A stretch of 64,000 nt of DNA from NCBI RefSeq assembly GCF_001413955.1, contig NZ_LCTZ01000002.1:3148501-3212500 (forward strand). Reading direction: 5' to 3'. The stretch is from Flagellimonas eckloniae (GTDB lineage: Bacteria; Bacteroidota; Bacteroidia; Flavobacteriales; Flavobacteriaceae). Shown here one piece after another: positions 44,015 to 53,907 of the stretch (within the stretch, counting starts at the first letter, position 1; the number at the start of each line of letters is the position of its first letter). Below the pieces are notes generated by a model, which saw only the letters and a program-made list of their open reading frames with translations, did not search any database and was not told the origin of the DNA. A program made the translations under genes and the position numbers.

Positions 44015-44101
44015 TTATTCTCTGGTTGAAACAGAAAAAAAGATTTTGAAGAAAAGCATCAAAATCAAGTACATTCCCAAAACGATAACATAATTTTCCA
44101 T
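44015..44101 (-). CDS. Possible 28-residue single-span membrane peptide
   Basis: The ATG at 44101 (minus) gives MENYVIVLGMYLILMLFFKI, then FFSVSTRE and a TAA. The sequence is one membrane helix with a basic, polar end, as in known small membrane proteins. An A-rich stretch (AAAACAAATCG) precedes the start, as usual in Bacteroidota. Short length means chance cannot be excluded. Confidence 0.35.
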   Translation of the reverse strand: MENYVIVLGMYLILMLFFKIFFSVSTRE

Positions 44102-44537
44102 CGATTTGTTTTTGATATGGTTAAATGTAGGTAAAAGAATTGAAAAATTCACCATGAAATGCACCTTTTATCGATGAAACGCATCATTTTTAGCAACAGT
44201 TTAACAAATTTGCTAATAACTTATGATGAAAATAACAATTCATTTTTCATAAATATCTGAAAATGAACAATATAGTGTTTTTGAGTAAAAAAGTGGATTT
44301 GTAAGAAAAAGTTTAATAGAGTAGGTTAAGTATCTTTCTTTTTGTCAAAATCCACATATGGAACTTTCATTTTCTCAAATTTAAACTTCCCTTTTTTGGA
44401 AAAAATCAAAAAAAAGAGTCAAAATTAATAATTTGAAAACTGCAAAAAGAAGTGATTCCACTGTGCTGAACCCTTCTTTTAAATTAGCTAAGGTGCTTTG
44501 TTGGTCAATTTTAATTAAAAACACAGGTATTAAAACT

Positions 44538-44545
44538 TATTTTTG
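44538..44545 (+). promoter_or_regulatory. -7 element of uvrC
   Basis: TATTTTTG fits TAnnTTTG, 27 bases before the uvrC ATG at 44573. No TTTG at the standard spacing. Confidence 0.45.
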
Positions 44546-44572
44546 TTCTAGCGTCAATTTTTCGGAAGTAAT

Positions 44573-46363
44573 ATGTCCACTACATCATCCATCAATGTTC
44601 AGATAAGCGTTTTACCCAACGACCCGGGTGTATATCAGTTCTTTGATGCGGAGGATAAAATTCTATACGTTGGGAAGGCAAAAAATCTTAGAAAAAGGGT
44701 GGCTTCATATTTCAACAAAAAGCAGGAGTATGGCAAAACCAGGGTATTGGTTAAAAAAATACATTCCGTTAAACATATTGTGGTAGCCACAGAGTCGGAT
44801 GCGCTGCTTTTGGAAAATAATCTCATAAAAAAACTTCTGCCCAGATATAATGTTCTTTTAAAAGATGATAAATCCTATCCTTGGATTTGCATTAAAAAAG
44901 AACGTTTTCCAAGAATTTTTCCTACACGCAAATTAATCAAGGATGGTTCTGAATATTATGGCCCATATACCAGTATGAAGACTGTGAGAACTTTGCTAGA
45001 TCTGGTTAAAAGTCTATACCCCTTACGAACATGTAATTATGACCTTTCGGAAGAAAAGATTTCATCTGGAAAGTACAAAGTGTGTTTGGAGTATCATTTG
45101 GGGAATTGTTTGGGACCATGCGAAGGATTACAAAAAGAAGAGGAATATCATAAACAAATAGAAGATATTAGAGAGATTATAAAGGGAAACTTTAAAAGTT
45201 CATTACAATTCTTCAAATCGCAGATGAAAGAGTTGGCGAGTAACATGGAGTTTGAAAAAGCACAAAGGATAAAAGACAAGATAGAAATATTGGAAAACTA
45301 TCAGGTTAAATCCACAGTGGTCAATCCAAAAATCAACAATGTAGATGTGTTTACCATTATTTCTGATGAATCCCATGGATATGTAAATTTTTTACAGCTT
45401 TCACACGGTTCAATTACCAGATCACATACCTTGGAAATTAAAAAGAAACTTGAAGAAACGGATGAAGAATTGTTGCAGTTGGCCATTACCGAGATTAGAC
45501 AGCGATTTAAGTCAGAGTCCAAAGAAATTTATTTACCATTTCCAGTATCCGTTGAAGAAAACCTTAAAGTCACTTTGCCAAAATTGGGAGACAAAAGAAG
45601 AATTTTGGAACTTTCAGAACGCAATGCCCGTTTTTTTAGACAAGATAGGTTCAAACAAATAAAGATTACCGATCCTGATAGACACACCAAACGAATTATG
45701 GCTCAAATGAAGGCGGATTTGCGACTTTCGGAAGAACCAACTCATATTGAATGTTTTGATAATTCCAACATACAGGGCAGTAATCCAGTAGCTGCTTGTG
45801 TAGTATTTAGAAATGGAAAGCCCTATAAAAAGGATTATCGGCATTTCAATATAAAGACCGTAGAAGGCCCTGATGATTTTGCAAGTATGGAGGAAGTGGT
45901 TTTTAGAAGGTACAAACGACTACTCAATGAAGATGAGCCATTGCCACAGCTAATTGTTATTGATGGTGGCAAGGGTCAATTGTCGGCCTCTCTAAAAAGT
46001 TTGGATATTTTAGGGTTGCGCGGAAAGATTGCCATAATTGGAATTGCCAAAAGATTAGAAGAGATTTATTTTCCCGAAGATCCAATTCCATTGTATCTGG
46101 ATAAAAAATCGGAAACTTTAAAAATAATTCAGCAGCTTAGAAATGAAGCCCATAGATTTGGCATCACCCATCATAGAAACAAAAGAAGTAAGGGAGCTAT
46201 AAATTCTGAATTGGAAAGCATCGAGGGAATTGGTGAAAAGACAGCAGAACAGTTGTTGAAAAACTATAAGTCGGTTAAACGTATTAAAGAAGCAACCATT
46301 GAGAGTTTAGCTAAATCTATAGGTATGGCAAAGGCAAAAAAAGTCTATAAATCCTTTCATTAA
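44573..46363 (+). CDS. uvrC: Excinuclease ABC subunit C
   Basis: 596 residues. Domains in order: GIY-YIG nuclease (about 12-95; DPGVYQFFDAEDKILYVGKAKNLRKRV), Cys-rich area (CLEYHLGNCLGPC), UvrB-interacting motif (about 200-235), the C-terminal RNase H-like nuclease with CFDNSNIQG and VIDGGKGQL, and a final HhH pair (IEGIGEKTAEQLL). It cuts on both sides of DNA lesions marked by UvrAB. The patatin gene follows nine bases after the stop. Confidence 0.94.
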   Translation: MSTTSSINVQISVLPNDPGVYQFFDAEDKILYVGKAKNLRKRVASYFNKKQEYGKTRVLVKKIHSVKHIVVATESDALLLENNLIKKLLPRYNVLLKDDKSYPWICIKKERFPRIFPTRKLIKDGSEYYGPYTSMKTVRTLLDLVKSLYPLRTCNYDLSEEKISSGKYKVCLEYHLGNCLGPCEGLQKEEEYHKQIEDIREIIKGNFKSSLQFFKSQMKELASNMEFEKAQRIKDKIEILENYQVKSTVVNPKINNVDVFTIISDESHGYVNFLQLSHGSITRSHTLEIKKKLEETDEELLQLAITEIRQRFKSESKEIYLPFPVSVEENLKVTLPKLGDKRRILELSERNARFFRQDRFKQIKITDPDRHTKRIMAQMKADLRLSEEPTHIECFDNSNIQGSNPVAACVVFRNGKPYKKDYRHFNIKTVEGPDDFASMEEVVFRRYKRLLNEDEPLPQLIVIDGGKGQLSASLKSLDILGLRGKIAIIGIAKRLEEIYFPEDPIPLYLDKKSETLKIIQQLRNEAHRFGITHHRNKRSKGAINSELESIEGIGEKTAEQLLKNYKSVKRIKEATIESLAKSIGMAKAKKVYKSFH

Positions 46364-46372
46364 CAAAAACAA

Positions 46373-48637
46373 ATGAAGAACATTTTAGCCTTACTGATTT
46401 TCGTTTTTTTTGGTGTTTTGGGCATATCCCAAACTACAGATCAAAAAGAATCACGAAAAATAGGCCTCGTTTTAAGTGGAGGTGGAGCTAAGGGCTTGGC
46501 CCATATTGGTGCGCTTAAGGTTATTGAAGAAGCTGGGGTGAAAATAGACTATATTGGGGGGACTAGCATGGGAGCAATAGTTGGTGCGCTTTATGCCTCG
46601 GGATATTCTGCTCAAGAATTGGATTCCATTTTTAGGGTAACCGATTTTTCAAGTTTAATTCAAGATAATGTACCCCGGGGAGCCAAAACCTTTTATGAGA
46701 AAGAAGATTCAGAGCGTTATGCCCTAGGTCTTCCCTTTACAAATTTTAATGTCACATTTCCACAGGCAATTTCAGGAGGACAGAATATCTACAATGAACT
46801 GGTGAGACTTCTTTTTCATGTAAAGGACATTCAAGATTTTAAAAGACTGCCCATTCCCTTTTTATGCATTGCCACAAATGTAGAAACAGGAGAACAAGTG
46901 CTTTTGGATAACGGATACCTTCCGGAAGCAATAATGGCAAGTGGCACATTTCCTTCATTATTTGAACCTACAGAAATTGAGGGTGAAATCTTAATAGATG
47001 GAGGTGTGGTCAACAACTACCCAATTGACGAACTAAAAAAAATTGGTGCAAATCTAATTATTGGTGTAGATGTACAACATGGGTTGGCAACTCGTGAATC
47101 CTTATCATCCGCTACGGAGATTCTTCTTCAAATCAACAATTATAGAACGGTAAGCGATATGAAGGAGAAAGTAGAAAAAACCGAAATCTATATAAGGCCT
47201 GATATTGATGATTTTTCTGTAATTGATTTTGATAAAGGAAGTGAGATTGTTGAAAGCGGTGAGAAAGCAGCATACAAAAAAATAATAGAACTACAGGAAA
47301 TTGCCAAAAACCAAAATGCTTCGCCAATAGGTAAAGATGCGGTTTCAATAGCAGATAGTTTAACCATAAATAGATTAATCATTAAGGGTAATGACAGGTA
47401 TACCAGAGGCTATATAAAGGGAAAGTTGAGGTTTAACCTGGCTGAAAAAATTTCATTTAATAAATTAAAACAGGGCATCAACAACTTGTCAGCAACTGGA
47501 AACTTTAAAACGATTAGGTATGAACTTACCTCAAATGGATTGGGTACGGATCTAATATTGAAATTGAAAGAGGACCCCACAAAAATGTTTTTAAAGATGT
47601 CTGCCCATTATGATGATTTATATAAAAGTGCTGCCTTGATCAATTTTACCAAAAAGAATTTTTTGCTAAAAGATGATGTGGCATCCTTTGATTTTATTCT
47701 TGGAGACCATATTCGATATAATATGCAATATTATTTGGACAAAGGATTATATTGGAGTTTTGGCATTAATTCCAAGTTTACAGATTTTGATGAGGAAATA
47801 GACTTTGAATTGATTCGCACAAACTTCAACGCGCCCAATGACCCAAATATACGAGAGATAAACTTAGATGTTACGGACCTTACCAACCAGGTATATTTGC
47901 AAACTGTATGGCGAGAAGAATTTGCCATAACTCTTGGAGCCGAGCACAAACTTTTACGATATAGCACAAGAACCCTTAATGAATTGATTGAGGAAAGTGA
48001 AACCGCTTTTGTGCCAACAGCTTCCGAACGTACTTTCTTTGAGAATTCCAGTTACTTCAGTACGTATGGAAAAATTACATTGGACACCTATGATGACAAA
48101 TATTTTCCTACAAAAGGGATATTTTTTGATAGTGATTTTCACCTTTATTTATTCTCATCGGATTTTAACGAAAACTTCAAGGAATTTTCAATAGGAAAAG
48201 CTAGGTTGGGGACCGTACTTCCATTATTTCACAACCTAAGCCTTCAGTTGGAAGGTGAGGGAGGTTTTAAATTGGGAACCTCTGGTATAACTTCATTCGA
48301 TTTTGTGCTTGGAGGGTTTGGGAATGACTTTGTAAATAATTTTATCCCATTTTTTGGATACGATTTTTTAAGTCTTCCAGGGAACAGTTTTGTAAAAGCA
48401 TATGGTAAACTGGACTATGAGTTTGCACCAAAAAACCACTTTTTATTTTCTGCAAATTTTGCCAATGTAGCTGATGACTTGTTCCGTACGGGCGAATGGT
48501 TTGCTGAACCAAGCTTTTCCGGTTATGGTTTAGGCTATGGTTTTGAGTCTTTTTTAGGCCCAATTCAAATCTATTATTCCTGGACACCTGAAATTGACAA
48601 TAGCAATTTTTTCTTCAGCATAGGGTATTGGTTTTAA
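46373..48637 (+). CDS. Patatin-like phospholipase with outer-membrane barrel
   Basis: 754 residues. Signal peptide (about 1-20), patatin domain (about 28-290) with glycine-rich oxyanion loop SGGGAKG, nucleophile Ser65 in GTSMG and the catalytic Asp209 in LIDGGVVNN, then a POTRA-like domain (about 345-415; 'INRLIIKGNDRYTRGYIKG') and a beta-barrel to the C-terminus ending GYWF. This is the type Vd / PlpD layout: barrel-anchored phospholipase A exposed or released at the surface. In Bacteroidota the passenger probably stays in the periplasm or at the surface. Co-oriented with uvrC. Confidence 0.9.
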   Translation: MKNILALLIFVFFGVLGISQTTDQKESRKIGLVLSGGGAKGLAHIGALKVIEEAGVKIDYIGGTSMGAIVGALYASGYSAQELDSIFRVTDFSSLIQDNVPRGAKTFYEKEDSERYALGLPFTNFNVTFPQAISGGQNIYNELVRLLFHVKDIQDFKRLPIPFLCIATNVETGEQVLLDNGYLPEAIMASGTFPSLFEPTEIEGEILIDGGVVNNYPIDELKKIGANLIIGVDVQHGLATRESLSSATEILLQINNYRTVSDMKEKVEKTEIYIRPDIDDFSVIDFDKGSEIVESGEKAAYKKIIELQEIAKNQNASPIGKDAVSIADSLTINRLIIKGNDRYTRGYIKGKLRFNLAEKISFNKLKQGINNLSATGNFKTIRYELTSNGLGTDLILKLKEDPTKMFLKMSAHYDDLYKSAALINFTKKNFLLKDDVASFDFILGDHIRYNMQYYLDKGLYWSFGINSKFTDFDEEIDFELIRTNFNAPNDPNIREINLDVTDLTNQVYLQTVWREEFAITLGAEHKLLRYSTRTLNELIEESETAFVPTASERTFFENSSYFSTYGKITLDTYDDKYFPTKGIFFDSDFHLYLFSSDFNENFKEFSIGKARLGTVLPLFHNLSLQLEGEGGFKLGTSGITSFDFVLGGFGNDFVNNFIPFFGYDFLSLPGNSFVKAYGKLDYEFAPKNHFLFSANFANVADDLFRTGEWFAEPSFSGYGLGYGFESFLGPIQIYYSWTPEIDNSNFFFSIGYWF

Positions 48638-48848
48638 GGAAGAACAGAATGGTTGTTGGTTGCAATAGCATACAAGAATTTAGTGCTGCTTAAAAAACCC
48701 AATTAAAAAACGGGCTTTGTTCACTTTCAATTAGACAAAAACCCTCATTTTTTTACGGGTTTTCTTAACTATTTCCCAAATTAGTGTAAATAGTAGAAAA
48801 GGATAGTTAAAGTCCGTTAAAAACTTATTTTCCTACAAAACCTTGATG

Positions 48849-48856
48849 TATCTTTA
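48849..48856 (+). promoter_or_regulatory. Possible -7 element of a small RNA
   Basis: TATCTTTA matches TAnnTTTG in seven of eight positions, just before the 5' hairpin at 48863. The -33 candidate TTTT is weak. Confidence 0.3.
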
Positions 48857-48915
48857 CAAAACATAAGGGGTGGTTCCCTTATAACTTTAAGTATTGGTTT
48901 TTCATAATTTAAAGT

Positions 48916-48931
48916 TTGGTTGGTTATTTAG
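48916..48931 (+). repeat. Pre-terminator motif, copy 2
   Basis: Identical in all 16 bases to 16667-16682; both copies also have an AACTTTA element about 25-40 bases upstream. Confidence 0.7.
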
Positions 48932-48932
48932 G

Positions 48933-48964
48933 AAAAGCCCAGTTACAAGACTGGGCTTTTTTTT
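48933..48964 (+). terminator. Intrinsic terminator of the candidate small RNA
   Basis: Ten-bp perfect stem around TTACAAGA followed by eight T residues in total. Confidence 0.82.
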
Positions 48965-49056
48965 ATATAATATTTTGGAATAACTTTTGTTTATGTAATT
49001 GTTAACTAATAGACACATAAAGTGATTTTAGTACTTTTATGTCAATACAAGAAGCC

Positions 49057-49836
49057 ATGAAAAAGTTTTGTATCATTGTTTTTTTCTTCATTGCATTGCC
49101 GGGCATTGCACAAAAAACCCATCCAGCTTTTAAAGCAGGCGAATGGCTAAAATTTAGGATACATTACGGATTTCTCAATGCTAGCTATGCGACTTTAAAT
49201 CTTAGCAAAGATTCTATTGATAGTATCCCTGTGTACCATGTGGTTGGTAGAGGAAAAACAACGGGTTTTGCCAGTATCTTTTTCAAGGTAGACGATACCT
49301 ATGAGAGTTATTTTGGCAGAAACGATGGGAAACCATACCGGTTTATTCGAAAAATAAACGAGGGAGGGTATACCAAGGACATTGAAATAGATTTTTACCA
49401 TAATGAGGACAAGGCAATTTTAACGGATAACAAGAATGGCAAGGAATTTAATATTCCCGTACATGACGATATCCAAGATTTATTGTCGGCCTCATATCAT
49501 TTAAGAAATAGTTACTCACTTGATGAGTTTGAAGTGGGGAAGTCGATTGATATGGATATGCTGTTTGATGATGATGGAATTTACAAATTCAAACTTAAAT
49601 TTTTGGGAAAAGAAGTTATACGAACCAAGTTTGGAAAGGTAGAATGTCTTAAATTTAGGCCTTTGGTTCAATCTGGCCGTGTTTTTAAAGAAAATGAAAG
49701 CCTTACCCTTTGGGTATCCAATGATTTAAATAAAATTCCTGTACGCATTAAAGCGGATTTGGCCGTTGGATCATTAAAAGCAGATTTGGAAGCCTATAAC
49801 GGACTCAGAAACCAGTTTAAAATAATAATGAGATAG
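49057..49836 (+). CDS. DUF3108 secreted protein
   Basis: 259 residues from the ATG at 49057, giving a clean signal peptide (MKKFCIIVFFFIALPGIAQ). An in-frame ATG at 49039 lies within a promoter-like TACTTTTA (49032-49039) and is less likely. FKAGEWLKFRIHYGFLNASYATL and the 'FYHNEDKAIL' and 'LTLWVSNDLNKIPVRI' blocks define DUF3108. The family is periplasmic or outer-membrane linked, function unclear. First gene of a four-gene operon. Confidence 0.82.
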   Translation: MKKFCIIVFFFIALPGIAQKTHPAFKAGEWLKFRIHYGFLNASYATLNLSKDSIDSIPVYHVVGRGKTTGFASIFFKVDDTYESYFGRNDGKPYRFIRKINEGGYTKDIEIDFYHNEDKAILTDNKNGKEFNIPVHDDIQDLLSASYHLRNSYSLDEFEVGKSIDMDMLFDDDGIYKFKLKFLGKEVIRTKFGKVECLKFRPLVQSGRVFKENESLTLWVSNDLNKIPVRIKADLAVGSLKADLEAYNGLRNQFKIIMR

Positions 49837-49841
49837 TTTGA

Positions 49842-50804
49842 ATGAAGAATGATGAGCGAATTGAGTCCCAAATCAATAAGCTTGAAGAAAAGTTTAAAAA
49901 TTCAGGGCAGGACTTAAGTTCATACCTTGATGGGCTTCTATACCAAAAGTACCTTACCTATTGGGATTATATCCATTTAGATACATTGCTGAGCATACAA
50001 GTGCCTCGCACACATTTTCCAGATGAGGAAATCTTCATCATGTACCATCAGATTACGGAACTTTACTTTAAACTGATTTTACACGAACAAAAGCAAATAG
50101 TTGAAGATAAATCCCAAGACCTTCAATTTTTTATAGAAAAAGTCAGAAGGATAAACAGCTATTTCAAAGCACTTATATCATCCTTTAGTATTATGATAAA
50201 AGGTATGGAGCGAGAGCAATTTTTACGATATCGTATGGCTTTGCTCCCATCCAGCGGATTTCAATCAGCTCAATATAGAATGATTGAGGTTTACGCAACA
50301 CCTTTAGAAAACTTGGTTCATCAAACAGGGAGGGAATCTTTTTCATCAGAAAACAGCATCGAGGAACTGTTTGAAAATATCTATTGGAAAAAAGGAGCAA
50401 CAGATTTATCTACAGGAGAAAAAACCTTAACGCTAAAACAGTTTGAGTTTAGGTATACCCCAAGATTACTTAGAATAGCAAACCAAGTAAAACAAAGTAC
50501 CATTTACCACAAATACCTACAACTTCCCAAAAAATTAAAGGAGGACAAAGAATTAATAAAGTCATTAAAGGACTTGGATATAAACGCAAATGTAAATTGG
50601 CCATTGATGCACATGGGTTCGGCATACAGGTATTTGGCTAAGGATAATAAGGAAGTTGATGCCACTGGAGGCACCAATTGGAAAGACTATTTACCTCCTA
50701 GTTTTCAAAAAATAATATTTTTCCCAACTTTGTATTCAGAAAAAGAGTTGGATGATTGGGGAAAACAGTGGGTGGACCATATTTTTAATCCGGCTAAAAA
50801 GTAA
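49842..50804 (+). CDS. kynA: Tryptophan 2,3-dioxygenase
   Basis: 320 residues, heme enzyme opening the indole ring of tryptophan to N-formylkynurenine, the first kynurenine step. YLTYWDYIHLDTLLSIQ (37-53), DEEIFIMYHQITEL (61-74), FLRYRMALLPSSGFQSAQYR (127-146; substrate contacts) and the proximal heme ligand His257 in PLMHMGSAYRYL, plus the conserved ATGGTNW (274-280), identify it. Five bases after the DUF3108 stop, so co-transcribed. The 3-hydroxyanthranilate dioxygenase of the pathway is at 8234. Confidence 0.95.
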   Translation: MKNDERIESQINKLEEKFKNSGQDLSSYLDGLLYQKYLTYWDYIHLDTLLSIQVPRTHFPDEEIFIMYHQITELYFKLILHEQKQIVEDKSQDLQFFIEKVRRINSYFKALISSFSIMIKGMEREQFLRYRMALLPSSGFQSAQYRMIEVYATPLENLVHQTGRESFSSENSIEELFENIYWKKGATDLSTGEKTLTLKQFEFRYTPRLLRIANQVKQSTIYHKYLQLPKKLKEDKELIKSLKDLDINANVNWPLMHMGSAYRYLAKDNKEVDATGGTNWKDYLPPSFQKIIFFPTLYSEKELDDWGKQWVDHIFNPAKK

Positions 50805-50813
50805 ATTATAGAA

Positions 50814-52097
50814 ATGCAAAGATTTTTTGGGGCAATCTTGGCACTGGTAGTTTTGGTGTCTTGCAAAGATGAAAAAGTAGAACCGCCAAAGGAAATGGCG
50901 CAAGAGACTGTTGAAGTGCCAGTTGTAAAGCATTTTGGCTTTAATCTTGATGAGTTTAAAGTAGTACAGGATACTGTAAAATGGGGAGACAGTTTTGGGG
51001 AATTAATGCTAAAAAATAAAGTAGACTATCCCAAAATAGCAACAATTTCAGAAAACTATAAAGACACTTTCGATGTAAGGAAGATTATGGTTGGGAAGCC
51101 CTATTTAATTCTAAAATCCAAAGATACATCAGAGATTGCAGAGATTTTTATTTACGAAAATGACCGCATTAATTATACTGTTGTGGATTTAAGGGACAGT
51201 GTAAAGGCCTATAAGAGCAAAAAGGATGTAAAATATGTTGAGCGAGAAGTGGGAGGTATAATAAACAGCAGTCTTTCCCAAACACTTGATAGTTTGGGGG
51301 TAGATTATAATGTGACCATCGATCTTTCGGAAATCTATGCCTGGACCATTGACTTTTTCAGACTTGAAAAAGGAGACAAGTTCAAGGTTATCTATGATGA
51401 ACGGTTTATCAATGACACTCTATATGCAGGTCGTGGTCCTATAAAAGCGGCTTTTTTCGAACATAAGGGAAAACCAATATATGCATTCCCCTATGTAACG
51501 GATTCACTTAAGAACATTTTAGACTATTACGATCAGGATGCCAATAATTTAAGAAGCACCTTTTTAAGGGCTCCAATTAAATTTGGATATCGTTTATCAT
51601 CTAGATATAACCTGAAACGCAGGATAGCCTATTACGGATATAAAGTAAGGCCGCATAAAGGAACTGATTATGCTGCGCCAGTAGGAACTCCCATAATAGC
51701 CACGGCTGATGGAACGGTTTCTGAGTCAACCCGAAGAGGAGGAAATGGCCGTTATGTAAAGATAAGGCACAATGGAACGTATAGCACGCAGTATTTGCAT
51801 ATGAAAAAACAGAAAGTGAAAAGAGGTGAATTCGTGAGGCAGGGCGATGTTATTGGCTGGGTTGGAATGACCGGAAATACAGGCGGCCCACACGTATGCT
51901 ATCGCTTTTGGAAGAATGGAAGACAAGTAGACCCTTTGCGTGAAAAATTACCATCAGCAGAACCCATTGTGGACTCTTTAAGAACAGATTATGTTCAATA
52001 TGTGGAACCGCTTAAGGCACAATTGGATTGTATAGAATATGCCAAACCATTTGCAGAACCAGAACCAGAGGAAAATCTCATAACGCTCAACCAATAA
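50814..52097 (+). CDS. M23-family peptidase lipoprotein with variant zinc motif
   Basis: 427 residues. The signal ends LVVLVSC (Cys17 lipid anchor). The C-terminal LytM domain (about 270-380) keeps the metal ligands His281 and Asp285 (HKGTD), the active-site His329 (YLHM) and His360 (GPHV). The last His of the usual HxH, a zinc ligand, is replaced by Cys362 (GPHVCYRFW). Cys can bind zinc, so activity as a peptidoglycan endopeptidase is possible but not certain. The N-terminal half (about 40-250) contains OapA/LysM-like segments. Nine bases after kynA. Confidence 0.87.
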   Translation: MQRFFGAILALVVLVSCKDEKVEPPKEMAQETVEVPVVKHFGFNLDEFKVVQDTVKWGDSFGELMLKNKVDYPKIATISENYKDTFDVRKIMVGKPYLILKSKDTSEIAEIFIYENDRINYTVVDLRDSVKAYKSKKDVKYVEREVGGIINSSLSQTLDSLGVDYNVTIDLSEIYAWTIDFFRLEKGDKFKVIYDERFINDTLYAGRGPIKAAFFEHKGKPIYAFPYVTDSLKNILDYYDQDANNLRSTFLRAPIKFGYRLSSRYNLKRRIAYYGYKVRPHKGTDYAAPVGTPIIATADGTVSESTRRGGNGRYVKIRHNGTYSTQYLHMKKQKVKRGEFVRQGDVIGWVGMTGNTGGPHVCYRFWKNGRQVDPLREKLPSAEPIVDSLRTDYVQYVEPLKAQLDCIEYAKPFAEPEPEENLITLNQ

Positions 52098-52098
52098 A

Positions 52099-53736
52099 AT
52101 GACCTTACCCAAAATCAATCCTACCACAACTAAAGCTTGGGAAAAACTTACAACACATTTTAAAGAAACCAAAGACCTTCATTTAAGGGACTTATTTTCT
52201 TCCGATGCTGAACGGGGGAAAAAATTCTCATTGCTTTGGAACGATTTTTTGGTTGATTATTCAAAGAACAGGATAACCGAAGAAACAAAATCGCTGTTAT
52301 TGGAATTGGCGGATGAGGTGAGATTAAAAGAAGCTATCTCAAGTTACTTTGGAGGGGAATTGATCAATCAAACTGAAGGAAGGGCGGTTTTACATACAGC
52401 CTTAAGAGCCAAAGAGGGAGATGAGGTCAATTTGGAAGGCATAAACATTGTAGATGAGGTTTATGAAGTCAAGGGAAAAATAAAAACTTTTTCAGAATCT
52501 GTAATTTCAGGAGATAGAAAAGGATATACTAATAAAACCTTTACGGATGTTGTAAATATTGGAATAGGGGGCTCTGATTTAGGCCCTGCAATGGTCACTG
52601 AAGGATTAAAATTCTACAAGAATCATTTAAGAATGCACTTTGTGAGCAATGTAGATGGCGACCATGTTCATGAAATACTTAAGAATCTGGATCCAGAGAC
52701 TACGCTATTCGTTGTGGTATCCAAAACCTTTACTACGCAGGAGACGTTGAGTAATGCACTTACCATTAAAAAATGGTTTTTAAGCCATGCCTCACAAACG
52801 GATATCGCGAAGCATTTCGTGGCAGTTTCTACAAATACCCAAAAAATCAAAGAATTTGGAATAGCAGAGGACAATGTCTTTCCAATGTGGGACTGGGTAG
52901 GAGGTCGTTTTTCGCTTTGGAGTGCAGTTGGACTTTCAATTGCATTATCAGTGGGATACGAAAATTTTGACGAGCTGCTATCGGGAGCGAATGAGATGGA
53001 CGTACATTTTAAGGAGACTCCGTTTTCGGAAAATATCCCCGTTATTTTAGCACTTCTAAGTGTTTGGTACAATAACTTTTTTGGCGCGGAAACTGAGGCT
53101 ATAATTCCATACACCCAATATTTAAGTAGATTTTCAGCCTACTTGCAGCAGGGCATCATGGAAAGTAATGGTAAAAGCCGGGATAGGTCGGGAAATCCAA
53201 CAAATTATGAAACAGGCACCATTATTTGGGGAGAACCTGGAACAAATTCTCAGCACGCATTTTTTCAGTTGATTCATCAGGGAACCAAACTAATTCCAAC
53301 GGATTTTATTGGTTTCAAAGAATCCTTACATGGAGAAGGAGATCACCATAACAAGCTTATGGCCAATTTTTTTGCACAAACGGAGGCCTTGATGAATGGA
53401 AAGAAAAAGGAGGAAGTAGAGGAAGAATTGAAAGCACAGGGATTAACAGCCGAGCAAATAAAGTCATTAGTGCCTTTTAAGATTTTTGAAGGAAATAATC
53501 CTACCAATACATTTTTGATAGAAAAACTTACACCAAAGACCCTTGGTTCACTGATTGCCCTATATGAACATAAGATTTTTGTTCAGGGAATGGTTTGGAA
53601 CATCTTCAGTTATGATCAATGGGGCGTGGAACTTGGAAAACAGTTGGCCAAGAATATTCTTACAGACATTGAAAATTCCGAAATAAGCAAACACGACAGT
53701 TCTACACACAATCTTTTGCAATTTTTTAAGAGGTAA
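52099..53736 (+). CDS. pgi: Glucose-6-phosphate isomerase
   Basis: 545 residues. It interconverts glucose-6-phosphate and fructose-6-phosphate. The signature [20 protein letters not shown] and the sugar-phosphate contacts GIGGSDLGP are visible; '[11 protein letters not shown]' carries the conserved Arg. Length matches. One base separates it from the M23 peptidase stop, forming the end of the operon DUF3108 - kynA - M23 - pgi. Confidence 0.95.
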   Translation: MTLPKINPTTTKAWEKLTTHFKETKDLHLRDLFSSDAERGKKFSLLWNDFLVDYSKNRITEETKSLLLELADEVRLKEAISSYFGGELINQTEGRAVLHTALRAKEGDEVNLEGINIVDEVYEVKGKIKTFSESVISGDRKGYTNKTFTDVVNIGIGGSDLGPAMVTEGLKFYKNHLRMHFVSNVDGDHVHEILKNLDPETTLFVVVSKTFTTQETLSNALTIKKWFLSHASQTDIAKHFVAVSTNTQKIKEFGIAEDNVFPMWDWVGGRFSLWSAVGLSIALSVGYENFDELLSGANEMDVHFKETPFSENIPVILALLSVWYNNFFGAETEAIIPYTQYLSRFSAYLQQGIMESNGKSRDRSGNPTNYETGTIIWGEPGTNSQHAFFQLIHQGTKLIPTDFIGFKESLHGEGDHHNKLMANFFAQTEALMNGKKKEEVEEELKAQGLTAEQIKSLVPFKIFEGNNPTNTFLIEKLTPKTLGSLIALYEHKIFVQGMVWNIFSYDQWGVELGKQLAKNILTDIENSEISKHDSSTHNLLQFFKR

Positions 53737-53907
53737 ATTAACAGGTCAATATTCTTCGGGAGATATATTAAGTAGTTGTTTGTCAGTTCATTTTATTTGT
53801 TAAATTCGCGTTAACAAAACTAATCTCATTTAACTTTAGCTTAATAAGGATGTGTGAAAAATACAGCACATTTGCATCGCTAATTAAACAATTTAAACAC
53901 TACGAAA

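Larger units (their letters stand above)
43967..44572. other. 606-base intergenic region, AT-rich
   Basis: This long AT-rich gap between the cyclo-ligase (minus) and uvrC (plus) holds a possible 28-residue membrane peptide (44015-44101, minus) and a -7 element before uvrC (44538-44545). It has no clear hairpin terminator on the plus strand and no recognisable RNA gene. The rest seems to be a large regulatory region or decayed sequence. Confidence 0.5.
48863..48964 (+). ncRNA. Candidate small RNA of about 100 bases
   Basis: Within the 420-base gap 48638-49056 a compact structure is seen on the plus strand: stem ATAAGGG/CCCTTAT (48863-48869 and 48876-48882), stem ACTTTAA/TTAAAGT (48884-48890 and 48909-48915), the single-stranded TTGGTTGGTTATTTAG (48916-48931), and a terminator hairpin AAAAGCCCAG/CTGGGCTTTT ending in T-runs. 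The layout with promoter, two hairpins, linker and terminator suits a small RNA. The linker is identical to that at 16667. It could instead be a 3' end processed from the patatin transcript. No named family is claimed. Confidence 0.42.

Noticed and set aside
44102..44537. Riboswitch or leader RNA before uvrC
   Set aside because: Only AT-rich sequence without a stable hairpin or recognised conserved bases was found.
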